Source: Arachis hypogaea (Eukaryota > Streptophyta > Magnoliopsida > Fabales > Fabaceae). From it: a stretch of DNA of 64,000 nt. Location of the stretch: assembly GCF_003086295.3 (NCBI RefSeq), contig NC_092044.1, positions 4,242,843-4,306,842 of the forward strand. Reading direction: 5' to 3'. Positions within the stretch are counted from its first letter, which is position 1. Each line of letters begins with the position of its first letter. Both the position numbers and the translations under genes were made by a program. This document shows, piece after piece, positions 35,986 through 49,944 of this stretch. The notes beneath the pieces are model-generated. The model did not search any database. It was not told where the DNA came from and saw only the letters and a list, made by a program, of their open reading frames with translations.

Positions 35986-38374
35986 ACAAAAAATAATTTC
36001 CGACTATTGTACAATAAAATTTATGAATTTAACTGTATACGTATTTAATATATGAATTAGATTTTTTTTATATATTTTAGTTGAATATAAAATATTATTT
36101 TTGAATTAAATTCTAATAATTAATTTATAGTATTATTTTTATTCTCATGATAATATAAATTTTGAGAAATACTTTATAAAGTCCTAGAATATATTTAATA
36201 TATGTTTTAAAATTTATTTTCAACCAAAATTTAATTTTAATATATTAATAGTATAAAAAAAATTTACATGTATATTTAATTATGTATTATGATATCAGTA
36301 AAAATAACTATTTTTAACAATTAACTCGTGAATGATCATATAAAAAAAAGAATATAATTAAATGACAATGTAAAATAATTTATAATATAAGTGTATTAAA
36401 ATTAAACAATTATAATATACAAAATACATCTATTATATAGGAATGAAAAAGTAATTTAGTTTCTAATTTCAAAAGAATATTAAAACAATTATCATACATT
36501 TAAATAGAGGCTCATTTTTTTTAGAAATGGATAAACATGATGTATTATCTAATGATATAAATAAATTGAATTTTTTTAAGGTAGAGATTAAGAAATTTAA
36601 GGATCAGATTTTGCTATGAGAATTTTTTAGTATACAAATTTTACTTTGGATTTCTGATTTTTAAAAAATAAAAAATTCGTAAATACACTTTAACTCTCCT
36701 CCCTTCATTCTATCACACTTGTTTTTTTTTTTTCTCTACAACATTCACTTTCTCTCTTAAGTTTTTCTCTCAACTCTTTTCAACCATATTCTGATTAGTT
36801 TGCACTATTTTATTTTCAATTATAATTGTTTGAAGTAGCATAATATCTATTTGTTAGGATAATTTTATATGTGTATATTAGTTTTTTTAATTTATGTAAT
36901 TTTAGAAATATGAATTGTTATGTAAGACCTTCTAAGTTAGTTGAAATTAAATATTTGAAGTAGGTTAAATTAGAAAATCATAAAGTATATTATTATTTGA
37001 ATCGAACTTAATATTCTTTTTTTAATCAATTACATAATATGGATTACTATTTGAATTATCAAGATTTTCTAGTTATTCAATTTATTCACCACAATTAAAT
37101 ATTGTGATCAAATTTTATTTTATCTTTTAATTATTACTATTTATCGATTTAAATTTGCCATAATGTGGTACGAATAAAAGTCAAATGATAAATAGTATAA
37201 TATTATATAAAAAAACAACTTATTTTTAAATTTATTATTTAAAAAATCAGCTAAATGCAAGAGTATGATTTAATGATTATATTAAAAAGTGACAGATAAA
37301 TTAGTATATGTTGTTGAAATCCTTGATAACAAGGAAGAAATTGTTGTTCACTAGCAATATTGTAATTTGTAAATAATGTTAACCTACAAGCTACAATAAT
37401 CTTAATAAATATATAGAAGCAAGCTTGTACTTTGAATTGGTCTCTGGTATGAAATATGAAATATGAAATATGAAATATGAAATATGAAAACTAGTATAAG
37501 ATTAACGCGGAAAGAGTTTCTCTTAAGTCTTAGCCTTATCTTTTATTTGTAGAATTATTAATCATAAAAAAAATATCTGTTATTTGTATTCAAGAATCTA
37601 TGACTAGGACTTTATTTTGGCCTTCTTATGTGAGAAAATAGCTGGAAATTCCAAATTCGTCATTGAAAAAAGAAAAAAATTCCGTCAACGACAGCCTCGA
37701 TTTTAATTGGAAATGAAGCATCTTCAACATAATATCAAAAGAATTATATAGTGCATACGGCATAATATTAATGTTTTAAGTGTGAAGAATAATGTATAAA
37801 ATTAGTCTCACATTAAAAAAATGAAGAGTTTACAAAATAAGAGACTCGTTAATTTATTATTTTGTAGTCGAGAGTTCCTCATCATGATTCAATAAGTTAG
37901 TCGGTCTGATTTAAAGAATACTATTTAAGATGAAGCATCAAAAATTTTTACAGTAAAAATAGTTCGAAAAATTTATAAAATAAAAGACTCACTAACTTAA
38001 GATTTTGAGTTAGATGCGGTGGTTAACAAATAATATATACATATGTTCAAATTTTTGTGTGATCATGTTACATAATAGGCTTAATTAATTTATGAACACA
38101 TAAACATACATATCTCTTAAATCTTTTAAAATCAACCAAATATAATACTATTAGAAAAACAAGTTGCTAATTAATTTATGAACTTTTGTCATCAATATAC
38201 TATATTACTATATCGACATTCCTTTGCACTTGTTAACCAAACATTTTTTTTTTCTTTTTCAACATTTTCCAATATCAAAGAGTATTATTTTCAATACAAA
38301 AGATAAATACAAAGAAAAAATATGCTCCCATACTTGTTGCTTTTCTAAGAGAGTATCCATGCTCATTTTGTCAA
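35986..38374. other. Intergenic upstream of kinase 2
   Basis: AT-rich with no gene seen. A (TATGAAA)n array of about six units lies at 37448-37491. Confidence 0.45.
37448..37491. repeat. (TATGAAA)n tandem repeat
   Basis: About six 7-bp units with almost no variation. Confidence 0.93.
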
Positions 38375-38395
38375 CCCCGTTTACTTTGACTCAAG
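38375..38395 (+). promoter_or_regulatory. Conserved promoter block with W-box, kinase 2
   Basis: Identical to 26975-26995 and 278 bp upstream of the start codon. It contains the W-box core TTGACT. The shared position and sequence indicate duplication of the promoter with the gene. Confidence 0.6.
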
Positions 38396-38590
38396 GGTAA
38401 ATAAACCATCACCACTTAGCACCTTCCCATAACACTTCAAATTTTATTTTGAAAAAAAAAATTGTATGTTCATGCTCTGCCAGTTCCACAAAAGAATGTC
38501 TCTTATTAAAACAATAATTTCTCTAAAACCTAGCATGTATATTTGACTAATTTGCCTAATTAATTAAAACAATGAATACGACTTTAGCAG

Positions 38591-38597
38591 TATAAAT
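38591..38597 (+). promoter_or_regulatory. Possible TATA box of kinase 2
   Basis: TATAAAT lies 56 bp upstream of the start codon, which would leave a short leader of about 25-30 nt. This is positional evidence only. Confidence 0.35.
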
Positions 38598-38652
38598 CAT
38601 TGCATGAAACTATTGGTCACCCTAAGCAAAGTAGGATACACATCAAACAGTA

Positions 38653-41600
38653 ATGGTGAGGAGAATTTCACCACGTTCACATATTGTATTGCTTCTTCTT
38701 CTTATTATTGTGGCTCTAGTTCAAGCTCAAGATCAATCAGGTTTGGTTATCACTTACCAAAAATTGCAAACAAAAGTTAAAATTAATCTTTATTTTAAAA
38801 TATCCGTCACTTCGATAATTCAGTACATCATTGAATTTTTTGTCGATGTACCAAATTTTTTAAGTGACAGATATTTCGAAACGAAAAAAAAAAATAGCAC
38901 ATCAACTTTCAATAAGTAATTAACATTAGCTAATTTTTTCTCTTTATTGTAAATTTTTTTAACTTCTATTAAAATTTAGAATTAAAAAGAGTTAGCTAAT
39001 GTGGGTCGGAAAAATTGATTCTCTAGTAAAACTCTTTTTAAAATGAACGTGTTAGAGATATAACAATTCGTGTTGTTTTTTCTTTAAGCTTTTAGGATGA
39101 ATGGTTTCATGGTATGATATCGAAATTTTATGTCTGAAAGTTCTAGAGTTCAAAGTTCTTATTCTTTGTTTTTCTCAACATCTCAGGATTCATTAGCATA
39201 GATTGTGGTCTACCTCAAAATTCCAGCTACACTGAGAAGCACACAAGCATATTCTACATTTCTGATTCTGGATTCATTGACACTGGTGTAAGCAAGAGTG
39301 TATCAGCTGAATTCAAGATCAATCTTCAACAACAACTAAGCAATTTGAGAAGCTTTCCAAGTGGAATAAGAAACTGTTACAGAATAAATGTGACAAGTGC
39401 TACAAAATACTTAATCAGAGCTAGTTTCTATTATGGAAACTATGATGGGACAAATGTAGCACCAAAATTTGATCTTCATCTTGGTGCTAATTTCATGGAC
39501 ACAGTGAAATTCACCAATGCATCAGTTACCACATTCAGTGAGATCATTTACACTCCATTATTGGACTATATTCATCTTTGTCTAGTTAACACAGGCACAG
39601 GGACACCATTCATTTCTGCTATAGAATTGAGGACTTTGAAGAATGATACTTATGTGACTCAATCATGGGAATCGTTGGCACGCCTCCGGCGATTCGACTT
39701 AGGTTCCACCACCAACTTACAATACAGGTCAGTCCGTACGATTATTAGCACAATTACTTGTGTTACAAGGTACATTTGTTAATGTTCAAGATACCAGATG
39801 TTGTTTGATAATTATATTAGGAGAAAAAAAAATACAAAAAACAGGAAGATAAAATTTTTGTTTGGAGAAGAGTAGTACATGTATAGAAACAGATAAAATG
39901 TTTCTGTTCTAAAACAAATTTTGTCTTGTTTTCTTTTTTGAGACACTTATCAAATACAATGACAAGAATTTGTTTACAGAAGATAGATATTGTGTATATT
40001 CTAGGACTAAATTTGTCCAATTTTTTGTATTCAATTTCTATTTTGTCTTTGTCTTAGTATCTCCATTTTTGTGTCTGTATTCATTGTTGTGAGACATAGT
40101 AAACAAACATGGCCAAACATGGCCAATATTCCTATCATGAGAAGCAAAACAAAGCCTGAATGAATTCAAAACTGAAAAAAAATGGTGGTATGCAGGTACA
40201 AGGATGATATTTATGACAGAATTTGGGCACCACTAGGCTTTGATCTATGGACACAAATAAGCAGCAAACTCACCAATGATGAACTAACTCAGAATCATTA
40301 CCAACCACCAACAATTGTAATGAGCACAGCCGCCATGCCAGTAAACGCTAGCGCTTCTTTCGATTTCTACTGGGATCCTGATAATGTGGATGAGCAATAC
40401 TATGTGTTCATGCATTTTAATGAAGTTAAGAAGCTAGCACCAAATGAAACAAGATCATTCAATGTAACACTTAATGGAAAGTATTGGGGTGGACCTCTTG
40501 TACCTACATACCAATCAACATCCACCATTTTTAGTCCTTCAGCTTTGGCAGGAGAGTCTAGGTACTTGTTTTCGCTTCTCCGGACTGAGGATTCGACGCT
40601 TCCTCCAATCATCAATGCCATTGAGGTTTATACAGTGAAAGATTTCTCAAGACCAGAAACTTCACAAGATGATGGTATTTATGCCTTACTGTTGGTGAAA
40701 ACTCACGTGCAGTTATTTTCGTGCGAAATTGATAATTAAGACTTATTAGATGACCATTTAGTCAAACATGTCAAATCATTTAATGATTCTCAACTACTAT
40801 TTAATCAAACATGTCAAATCATTTAATGATTCTCAACTATCAACTTCACATGAAGACAACTGCACGTGAGTTATTTATAGTGTTATCTAAAGTTCTAAAC
40901 ATGAGTTTTATTTTCTTAGTGTCATGTTTGTGATTTTGACTTGCTATGGAAATTGGCTTGAGATTATTCTTTTGAACTCTTCTAGTTGATGCTATCACAA
41001 ACATCAAGAAAGCTTATGGGGTGGCTAGAAATTGGGAAGCTGATCCATGTGGCCCCACAAAATACATTTGGCAAGGTCTAAATTGTAGTTATGATGGCAA
41101 TGATCCCCCAAGAATCACATCCTTGTAAGTTGATTGTACCAAAATCATGAAGTTTACAGCAACAAAATTTATTATATATTTTCATGAACTCAAACCATCA
41201 AGTTTGGTGATATGGTTGGAAATGCAACCAGGGACTTGTCTTCCAGTGGATTGAAAGGACAGATATCATCTTACATCTCCAAGCTCAGTATGTTACAATA
41301 CTTGTGAGTGCCTTAAATGGTGGAAATGAACCAAATCCATTCAACTTGCATTTTTCTCCACTTGAGGATTTAATATTTTAATACCAATAATGATGCATTT
41401 GAATTGCACCTTTTCAGGGATTTATCAAACAATAACTTAAGTGGATCAGTACCTGATTTCCTGACACAACTTCAGTCATTGAAAGTATTGTAAGTTAGTT
41501 CTTTTATCAGTGCATCAGTGTAAGTTTATTGGTTACAAAAGAGAAAATGTGTCATTATTAGTTCTGTTTTATCAGAAACTTGGGAAACAACAATCTCACA

Positions 41601-43566
41601 GGCTTAGTTCCCAATGGACTCCTTGATAAATCAAAGAAAGGTTCACTATCATTGAGGTATGCATATTGCATATGCTTCCTACTTATTAGAAACCAATAAA
41701 TTCTTATGAACTTTCAAACTAAATAATCTTATCTTGATTATAACATTAGATTCTCTGAGTGGTGATGTTTTAATTCTTGATCTGGCCTCATTCTTGTTCT
41801 CAATCAAATGATAGTGTGGAACACAATCCAAATCTATGTGCATCAACTTCATGCAACCAACAAACAGGTGGTGCAATAAGCAACAAGAAGAAGAACAACA
41901 ACAACAATCACATAGTTATTCCCATTGCAGCATCAATTGCTGGGGTTTTGGTGCTTCTAGCAATTGTAGCAACAGCTGTTATCTGTGGACTTAAAAAGAG
42001 AAAGTCAAAAGGTAAACAATTTCAACTAACTACACATAGCCTTTTTTATTGTTGTGCCTTTTATCAACATTTTGAATTTGACAATTGAAACATATTATTG
42101 TGATTCTATTTGAATTTGTAAATAACTGAAACATTTTGCATGAAACTAGCAGCTGTGAACATTGATGAAGAACAAACTGCTCCAAATTTTTCAAAAATTG
42201 GACCCAACCAAAGACAATATACATTCAATGAAATTGTTAAGATCACCAACAACTTCAATAGAATTCTTGGTAGAGGTGGATTTGGTACAGTTTACCATGG
42301 ACTAATTGGTGATACTCAAGTAGCTGTCAAGATGCTTTCACCATCGGCAGTGCGAGGATATGAACAATTTCTAGCAGAGGTTAGTGGCCAAAACCTGAAA
42401 AAAATGTTTCTGATCAAACCAAATATTTAGCTATATATCATGACATATAAGTGCCTTTTGTATTGCAGGTTAAACTTCTGATGGTAGTACACCACAGAAA
42501 TCTCACTTCTCTTATTGGTTATTGCAATGATGAAAGCAATATAGGACTCATCTATGAATACATGGCGAATGGAAACTTAGAAGAACATCTTTCAGGTATG
42601 TTCAGGAAGATCAAAATTGCTTTGTTCTAAGATACATTCCATTCCAAGTCTTTACCACCTGTGCCAACTCTCATTCGCCTACTAAAATAATACGATTACA
42701 CAGGAAAAAAGAACAATGCAAAGTTGTTGTCATGGGAAGATAGACTCCGAATATCAGTGGATGCAGCACAAGGTAAAGCAATGAGAACCAACCTTGTAAA
42801 GTTTTTATGAGTCTTCATATTTATTTATTTTTGATGAAATGTTATAATGTCAGGATTGGAATATCTGCATAGTGGTTGCAAGCCACCTATAATCCACAGA
42901 GATGTGAAATGTGCAAACATTTTATTAAATGAAAACTTTGAAGCAAAATTGGCTGATTTTGGATTATCCAAACCTTTTCCCACTGAAGAAGGCACACACA
43001 TTTCAACTGTTGTTGCTGGAACTCCTGGTTATTTAGATCCTGAGTAAGTGATTGTATGAAATTATGAATCATTGGAAGACTTTATTGAAAAAAACTAAAA
43101 ACTCTACTTACTAAAACCATGTGATCTGCCTTGTAGGTATCGCGATTCAAACAAGTTGGCAGAGAAGAGTGATGTTTACAGCTTTGGAGTAGTTCTTTTG
43201 AAGATGATCACAGGTCAAGCAGCCTATGTGAAAATGCAGGACGAGGACAACAAGCCTCACATAAGTTCTTGGATTAGTTCCATGCTTTCCAATGGAGAGA
43301 TAAAGAGCATTGTTGACTCAAAGTTACAAGAAGATTTTGACAGCGGCTCTGTGTGGAAAGCTGTTGAAACAGCAATGGCTTGTGTGGCATCTAGTTCTAA
43401 CAAGAGGCCTCACATGAGTGATGTTGTGACTCAGCTAAAGGAGTGTTTGGCTGCAGAATTAGCACGCAAAAGAACTGATCATGCCACTGAACAAAGTGAT
43501 TCACTTGAGAGTGACTTGGCTTCCATAAGTGTCACTACAACTGAATTTGAACCCATAGCTAGGTAG
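38653..43566 (+). CDS. Malectin-like LRR receptor protein kinase, copy 2 (LRR-I family, FRK1/SIRK-like)
   Basis: There are thirteen GT-AG exons: 38653-38740, 39187-39727, 40196-40674, 40986-41124, 41232-41303, 41418-41489, 41576-41656, 41815-42011, 42150-42379, 42469-42595, 42704-42772, 42854-43043 and 43137-43566. They total 2715 nt (904 aa). Nine exons (2-7 and 9-11) have the same length as in copy 1. Domains: signal peptide (about 1-25), malectin-like region (about 30-369), LRRs (about 416-490), transmembrane helix (about 525-549) and kinase. The kinase shows GRGGFGTV (597-604), Lys617, HRD (713-715), DFG (733-735) and an intact [10 protein letters not shown]. All catalytic residues are present. 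Introns 2 and 3 are enlarged, and intron 3 holds a MITE. It is a likely plasma-membrane receptor in defence or senescence signalling, by family analogy. Confidence 0.96.
38801..38878. repeat. Short foldback in kinase 2 intron 1
   Basis: ATCCGTCACTT and AAGTGACAGAT form inverted arms around about 45 bp. This may be a small MITE remnant; copy 1 has no equivalent. Confidence 0.5.
40695..40881. mobile_element. MITE in kinase 2 intron 3, with internal 43-bp duplication
   Basis: GTGAAAACTCACGTGCAG at the left is mirrored by CTGCACGTGAGTTATTTA at the right. Inside, TCAAACATGTCAAATCATTT begins at 40762 and again at 40805, a 43-bp tandem duplication. The intron of copy 1 lacks the element, so it inserted after the gene duplication. 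Confidence 0.8.
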
Positions 43567-44739
43567 TTCCTTCAAGATGCCATCAATGGAGTGTTGCCAT
43601 TTCTGTTTTCGTTTCAATCTTGCTTTTTTTTTCCTCTGTTTTTTAAGGCTATGGGATAAGCAACTGTGAATTTGATTATTACATGCTTTGATGCATTTTT
43701 TTCCCCATGTATTTGACATTTGCTTTTGTACAATTCTAAAGTATAAGAAAATAAATAAAGGAGGGTTAACTTCAATTCAGATTGTTCTTATAGAAATTAC
43801 TCCCTCATTCTTAAATAAACGTGCGTTCTTAAGTTTATTTTACCATAAATAACTATCCACTTTAACAAATCAATGTAACATTATTATTCGGTTTTAGTTA
43901 TACCTCTAAATTAATCAATGAATGAGAATAAACTAAAAAATAATATTGTAAGTAACTTTTTAATTTTTATAACTCAACACATGTTAATATTCTTAATTGA
44001 AGCGAAATTTTAGAAGTGAACAATAAAGGTAGAGTATGGTAATTGAGAATTGTACTTTTGATATTTTTTTTTATCAGAATTGTACTTTTGATTTTTTTTC
44101 CCTTTCTAAATCCGTTCTTGGTAAATAGAGTTCAAACTTGAAAAACAAATAAATAAATAAATAAAATACTGATTCAATAGCCAATAACCAAAATGGTGTA
44201 TCAAATGCAGTGTTACTTACAGATAAATCATATCCAACATCATAGAAACGAATATGTCAATGCATAACTGAACAGAATCCACATCATATTCCGAATAATC
44301 ATTTATCACCCCAAATTAATTTTTAAAAATGACAATGGAAGAAGGGTAAGACATGCCTATGTTCAGCCAATAGAGCAATCCTATAAAAGAAAAACCAAAG
44401 ATACCACACTAAATATTCAGTAATAATAACTTCAGTCACCACACTCTCCATAGATATCACCAACCACAACCGAGAACAGATGCTTCCTTCAAAGGGTATG
44501 TCTAAAAGATCTAAAAACTGTGTAAGACAAGAAAGAGAGATCAGCCAATGTACACAATTGCAAGCTTTGAATTTTCAAGCATTGATCCTTTTGCTAGAAT
44601 CCCAATCCTCATTTTACAACTTAGAAAGATAAATGATTCACATGACTGATTCCCATATTTCCAAGTTCCTTCAATGTTCACCGCAAGCTTGTTTATTCCT
44701 AATACAGACCTAATCCTCATTCCCTGTATTGATAATTGA
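43567..44739. other. Convergent 3' flanks of kinase 2 and VPS26
   Basis: No gene or element was recognised. The portion near 44460-44739 is probably the VPS26 3' UTR. Confidence 0.45.
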
Positions 44740-47700
44740 TTATGAAGATTCTTGCAGCCTATACATGGTGATTTCCTGCTGCTTAAAGTATCGTCTATCC
44801 TCTTCATCAACCAACACAAGATTTAAGAAGTACTTGACACTGAATTTGTTATTGATGTTCCTATGTGTTGGTGTGAGCTCATAAGGACTGAGGAACAATC
44901 TGATTGGGATGGATTCACCTGTGAAATTAACCACACATCAATCAACGCATTTACGGCATATATGAAGTACCTTCCGCTGAGATGTCCATTATAACTTTAG
45001 TGTTACTCTTCAGTAGTTTTCATTGTGAAATTGTAATTTATATTCAGATTGATGCATGAATTATCCTTGAACAATAGATGTAATGTGCATATGCTATTGT
45101 GAGAACAACTAATTAATTATACTAAGAGGTGAAATGTATTCTATGAAGATGAAATCAGCTATTTGAATAAACATTTTTTACTTCAGAAATTGGTTTTGCT
45201 AATTGCTTGAGATTTGAGCAGTAAACATTATATAATCTTGGTTGTGTTCTTATATCTAATTCAATGTACTCTTCAATTTTTGCTGGACATCAAAGTATGA
45301 AACCATTAACATTAAGAACACTATTTTCTGGCCTAACAATAATTATTGTCCCATGTCATAATAGATTTTTAAAAGTCTTAGTTGGCTACCAAGGCCTAAA
45401 CAATCATCCTTCTTGTAATATTTATGTTAGCTCTATAAACATGCGCTGGTTTTATGTAGTTGAATTTGCACTGCGGGCAAATTGCAAAGGAATGTGTAAC
45501 ATGAGATGTTGCTAACTTATTCCTTTTTATTTGCTAACTTATCAAGATTTTATTGCAACATGAGATGTTGCTAACTTATTCTACAAGCATTATTCCATGA
45601 TGAGTAAAGATCTTGAATTCGTAATGTAATTCATTCCGTTAAAATTCACTTTCATTTTACTTGATTCAGTAATACTTCTAATTAAGAGTGATGTATCGAT
45701 TTTATCCCCAACGTTTTCGTCCTATTTAAATCCTAACGTTTCAAAATCGTCCCAATGTTATCCTACTGTCAACTCTGTTAACAAATCACTAATGACAGGA
45801 CAACATTGAGACAATTTTGAAACGTTAAAGACTTAAATATGACGATTTAAACGTTATGGACAACTTTAGAACTTATCCCAAACGTTGAGAACAAAACCAA
45901 TACTTTACTCGAATAAAATATTATTTTGGAAATATGGGGAAAAGGGGTTTTTCTCCAAAATGAAGAACCTACCTCTGACAGGCGCACCATCCATCAACTC
46001 AAATTTAGCCAATGTTTCTGTCTCAACATGGGTATTGGTTCCAGATCCTGTTGATTCTCTACGCCTAATCTCAAGATCCATGTTTTTTATCTTGATTCTG
46101 ACAAGTAGAAAGTAAATCTTACCAATGATGACATCTTTTAGATGATACCTGAAAAGTTGAAATTTCAATTAGACTCTGCTATTTTTCTACTCTTTCAACT
46201 GTCAACTAAAAATTTGGTAGATGAGAGAAAATCATTCTCAATATATATATGTTGCTATTTCTAGCACTTGAAACACTTAAGAGTGTAAAGTATTTTTTCC
46301 ATCTTGACCAATTATTATTACACACATTTAATAAATAAAGGTATTAAAAATCATTTCGGATCATTTGTCATAATTAACAGGAAACATATAAGTTGTTACA
46401 GCTAACAAGGTATAACAATAAATAACTTTCATATTCCAAGCTGCACACAGAAACTTAATGGGAGTTGACTTGGTACATAATTAAAGGAAATAACATGATA
46501 TATAAAAGAGAAAATATATGCAACTCCAGTCATATGGTCTATCAACGTGTTCAACTTACTTGCTCTTGTTGTATTCAAATTCAATGTGTAGACAATCTTC
46601 AATGCCAACTTCCATCTGTATGAGCCATAACATTATGCTAATATAACGAATTAATGTCCGATAAGGAAGATGTTAGATAATCATAAGGCAATAGCTGCAT
46701 GTGCCTATAGGCCTATACGGACTATATCAATGAGTAAATGAAAGGAAATGGGTTACAACACAACTGCATTTTACTATCGTACGGGTTCATTATAGTTTTA
46801 ATTGATGGTCAACAAGAGCATGAACCACTATCACAATTACATGATGCCAAACTTCGTGCTAGTAACCATTGAAATTCAATTGTTGTGTTATTGAACTCAC
46901 CTTGATGCTATTATTAATTGTTGGAGGCGGACTGTAGTTGCGAACCTGAACAATGAAAGTAAAAATAAGTACAAAAATTGTTGGAATAGGATGGTAAAAA
47001 AATACATTGACTTATTCAACATATACAGACAACACACTCTTTTGGATGTGGAGCAAGTGTATTCATATACAAGTATAGGCATATCAAAATATCAACCGGA
47101 AAATACTATAGTTGTGATATGATCATATATACACTTTTTTTTTTTTTTAAACATATGTGGGGACTGTTTAAGCAAATGTAGAAGTATACTTTACATCTAC
47201 ATCCAACACATAGAACGATACAACAAAATAACAATGATGTCAAATTGTCAATATATCAGTAAACAAATCAAATCTACTTTACTAATAGAGAACATACCAC
47301 AAAATCCTGGTACTCTATTATGCTTCCTGCATAACCACGATTAATGGTCACTTTCAAGACATACCTGGAAATTAAAAATGCATTAAAACATTACATAATA
47401 TCATATTAAAGATCCTACAACCTATTATTTGCAAAGCAAGCATTCCTTATCGATGAGCAACAAAAACCAAATGCATATAACTTAGAAAAATCATACCTGA
47501 GCCTCACATTGACTCCATTGTATGTTTCATATGGCATTTCAACAGTAGAAAACTCAAAAGGATATGTTTTCCTTTCATAGATTTCTCCAGGAACATCCAG
47601 TTCTCTTACTGCAAAGGATAACAAAATGAAAAGCTATCATTTATCAACAGTACAAAAGTAACTAACTTGAGCATTAAAACAATAGCTAACTCCAATGATT

Positions 47701-48799
47701 TAGAATATGTCACTATAGAATAAAAGAGACAGATAATCAATTACCAAGGGAAGTAAAGTCATAAAAGTTTCCTCTGTCGAAATACATCTCTGCATAGTGA
47801 AACAAAACCAAAAGGAACTTTGAATTAGTAATAAAGTCACATTTCTTTGAAGGATTGACAAGGTAAATCATTCTAAGTAATTGCAGCAATATTATATGAA
47901 GTATGACATTAAATAGTGATATTAGACAAAAACAAAAGATTTTCAAGTATCCACCATTTAGACTTTACACACTCAAAATGACACATCAAACAATTATAAT
48001 AATTAGTCAGGTAGGAACCTATTTGTCCAAGGAGTTCAACTTTTACACCATTGTGATCAATCTTCTTCCCTTGCATTGGTTCTATTGTAACCTAAACATG
48101 GCAACAAATAGTTAAACATTCCATACTGCAGGGGTTAACAGGACAAGATATCAACAGATATTCAACAATAACATCATGGGATTAACATAAACTCAACATT
48201 TTATAGTACTACAGATATTAACAAACATAATACCTTCCCAACAATGTTTTCTTGACTTTGGAAAAGTGGGACTGTAACTGTTTGTCCATTCTCTTTTTTA
48301 AATGGAACCTAAAAACCACAATTATAAACACAAGAAGTCACTAATATGAGCCTCTGGGAAGCTGCTTTATTGAAAGGTCATTAAGCATTAATAGTGAAGT
48401 ATTTGTGAAGCACTTCAGCATAGCTTCAAACCAAATTACAATTGCTCCCCCTGAACTTATACCAGGCATCAAGCTCAGCCCTTTTGTAACGACATCACAG
48501 ATATCAATTAACTTGACGTAAATCACTACTATGGTTCATATCATCATATTAGTTAAGAAAGTGGCTCACCTGCTTCCGGTTTTTCCCATCGTTAAATGTG
48601 ATCAAAACATTACAAGCTGGCTTGAAAGCTCCAAGAAGGTAATTCTGTTTGTTTTAATTCCCCAAAATGGTAATCAATGAGAGAGGCCACAACCAACACC
48701 AAAATTAAACGAATCAAGGTTAAAATAGAATGAATAACAAAAGAGACACAATCTTTCAACCAAAAAATGAACAGTAACAAAGTAAATAACACTCACCAT
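44740..48799 (-). CDS. VPS26: Retromer subunit VPS26
   Basis: Eleven coding exons on the minus strand: 48799-48797 (the ATG alone), 48644-48570, 48308-48234, 48091-48019, 47789-47745, 47608-47497, 47364-47298, 46945-46901, 46615-46560, 46148-45973 and 44918-44740. They total 906 nt, or 301 residues plus stop. The product reads NYLLGAFKPACNVLITFNDG at the start, then VRELDVPGEIYERKTYPFEF and ends ITMYRLQESS. Family length and sequence are fully kept, including the two arrestin-like beta-sandwich halves. VPS26 with VPS35 and VPS29 forms the core retromer, which recycles vacuolar sorting receptors and other cargo from endosomes. At least one upstream non-coding exon (about 49096-49320) and a leader exon (48835-48797) are suggested by splice sites. 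Intron 10 (1054 bp) carries a MITE. Confidence 0.96.
45687..45906. mobile_element. MITE in VPS26 intron 10
   Basis: The left arm (TGTATCGATTTTATCCCCAACG, then AACGTTTCAAAATCGTC) is mirrored on the right by GACAATTTTGAAACGTT and CAAACGTTGAGAACAAAACC. It is about 220 bp and non-coding. Confidence 0.75.
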
Positions 48800-48835
48800 T
48801 CTGTTCACAGTTCAATCTTTTCACTACCTCAGCAC

Positions 48836-49330
48836 CTGTGGAACACAATCTTGCATTAGAAATTTTCACCATTACAAGATCAATGGCATGCAGACACAAA
48901 CAAGAAATTTTCCTAATCAAATTTTTCACCTCAACATGACAAATTAAAATCACTCAATGACCAAGTCTGTATCCCAAATCATGCTCAAAAATCCAAAAAC
49001 TATATACAACCATAGCTCATGTTATCAACCCTAAAACCTAAATCCAATCGAAATTCGAGTGATAATGGAAGGGATCAATGAAAACACCGTACCGTATATC
49101 GAGATCACGTCTATGAGTTTCGATTTGGCGGGTTAAGGATCGGAAATGATGGAGAGATCTGAACTGTTCGATGCAATGAAAAAGCGATCGAAGAAAAGAG
49201 CATTATTCAAAGGTGGTGATAGGCATCGAGCGATGATGGTTAATTGGTGAATAGGAAGAATTTGAAAAGGAATCTGCAACGCAGTGAGCCCTAACACGAT
49301 GCAGGAAGAAGAAGTCACACTTCGTTTGCG
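48836..49330 (-). promoter_or_regulatory. VPS26 leader exon region and likely promoter
   Basis: A donor-like site (ATACG|GTACGG on the minus strand, near 49091) would end a 5' non-coding exon lying about 49096-49320. Its intron runs to the acceptor before 48835. The transcription start is not determinable. Confidence 0.4.
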
Positions 49331-49944
49331 TTTTCTTCTGTACTGTGTTTCCAAGGTTTAAACGCATCGTCGTTTTTCTCTTTTGGTTCATTTATTTAAG
49401 TATTTAATTTAACTGTCCATTTTTTTTTTCTTACCCTTAGTTTCATGCTCTTCTAACTAGTAAAAAGAACCAATATGAAATTATCCACACAATTTCAGGA
49501 AAAAAAATAGGAGTAATTTTTTTTCCTTAAATGCTCAATTTAAGGGTTTAATCTTTATATACTATCAATATCAATATCAGTATAAACTATAAACCTTGTT
49601 TGCACTAATTTCATATAGTTACAGAGGTAAAAATTAAAAATATAATATTTCTGTCTGTCAAAATTTAAATTTGAGAGTACAAAATCTGTATTAATAATAA
49701 TTAGATGTCAATAATAATGTGATAAAAGATTTTCATTTTTAAACATATTGCTAACTTTTTTGCTTCATTTTAAACATATTGCTAACTGATAAAATATTTT
49801 GGTTATTTTATTTTAACAAAATTGATAATGATGAAGGTTAGCGTGATATAGAGGAAGGTTTAGTTTTGGTCAACAAAAAAGGTTAGCTCTTAGCAGTTAA
49901 CGGCACTTATCTTTTTTTTTTTTTCAACAAGGTTTTTTACTTTT
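49331..49944. other. Intergenic, AT-rich
   Basis: Nothing recognised beyond a repeated AAACATATTGCTAACT phrase near 49742 and 49774. Confidence 0.4.

Noticed and set aside
33080..37491. CRISPR-like or satellite arrays at the 7-bp repeats
   Set aside because: The units are simple 7-bp microsatellites without spacers, in a plant nuclear sequence.
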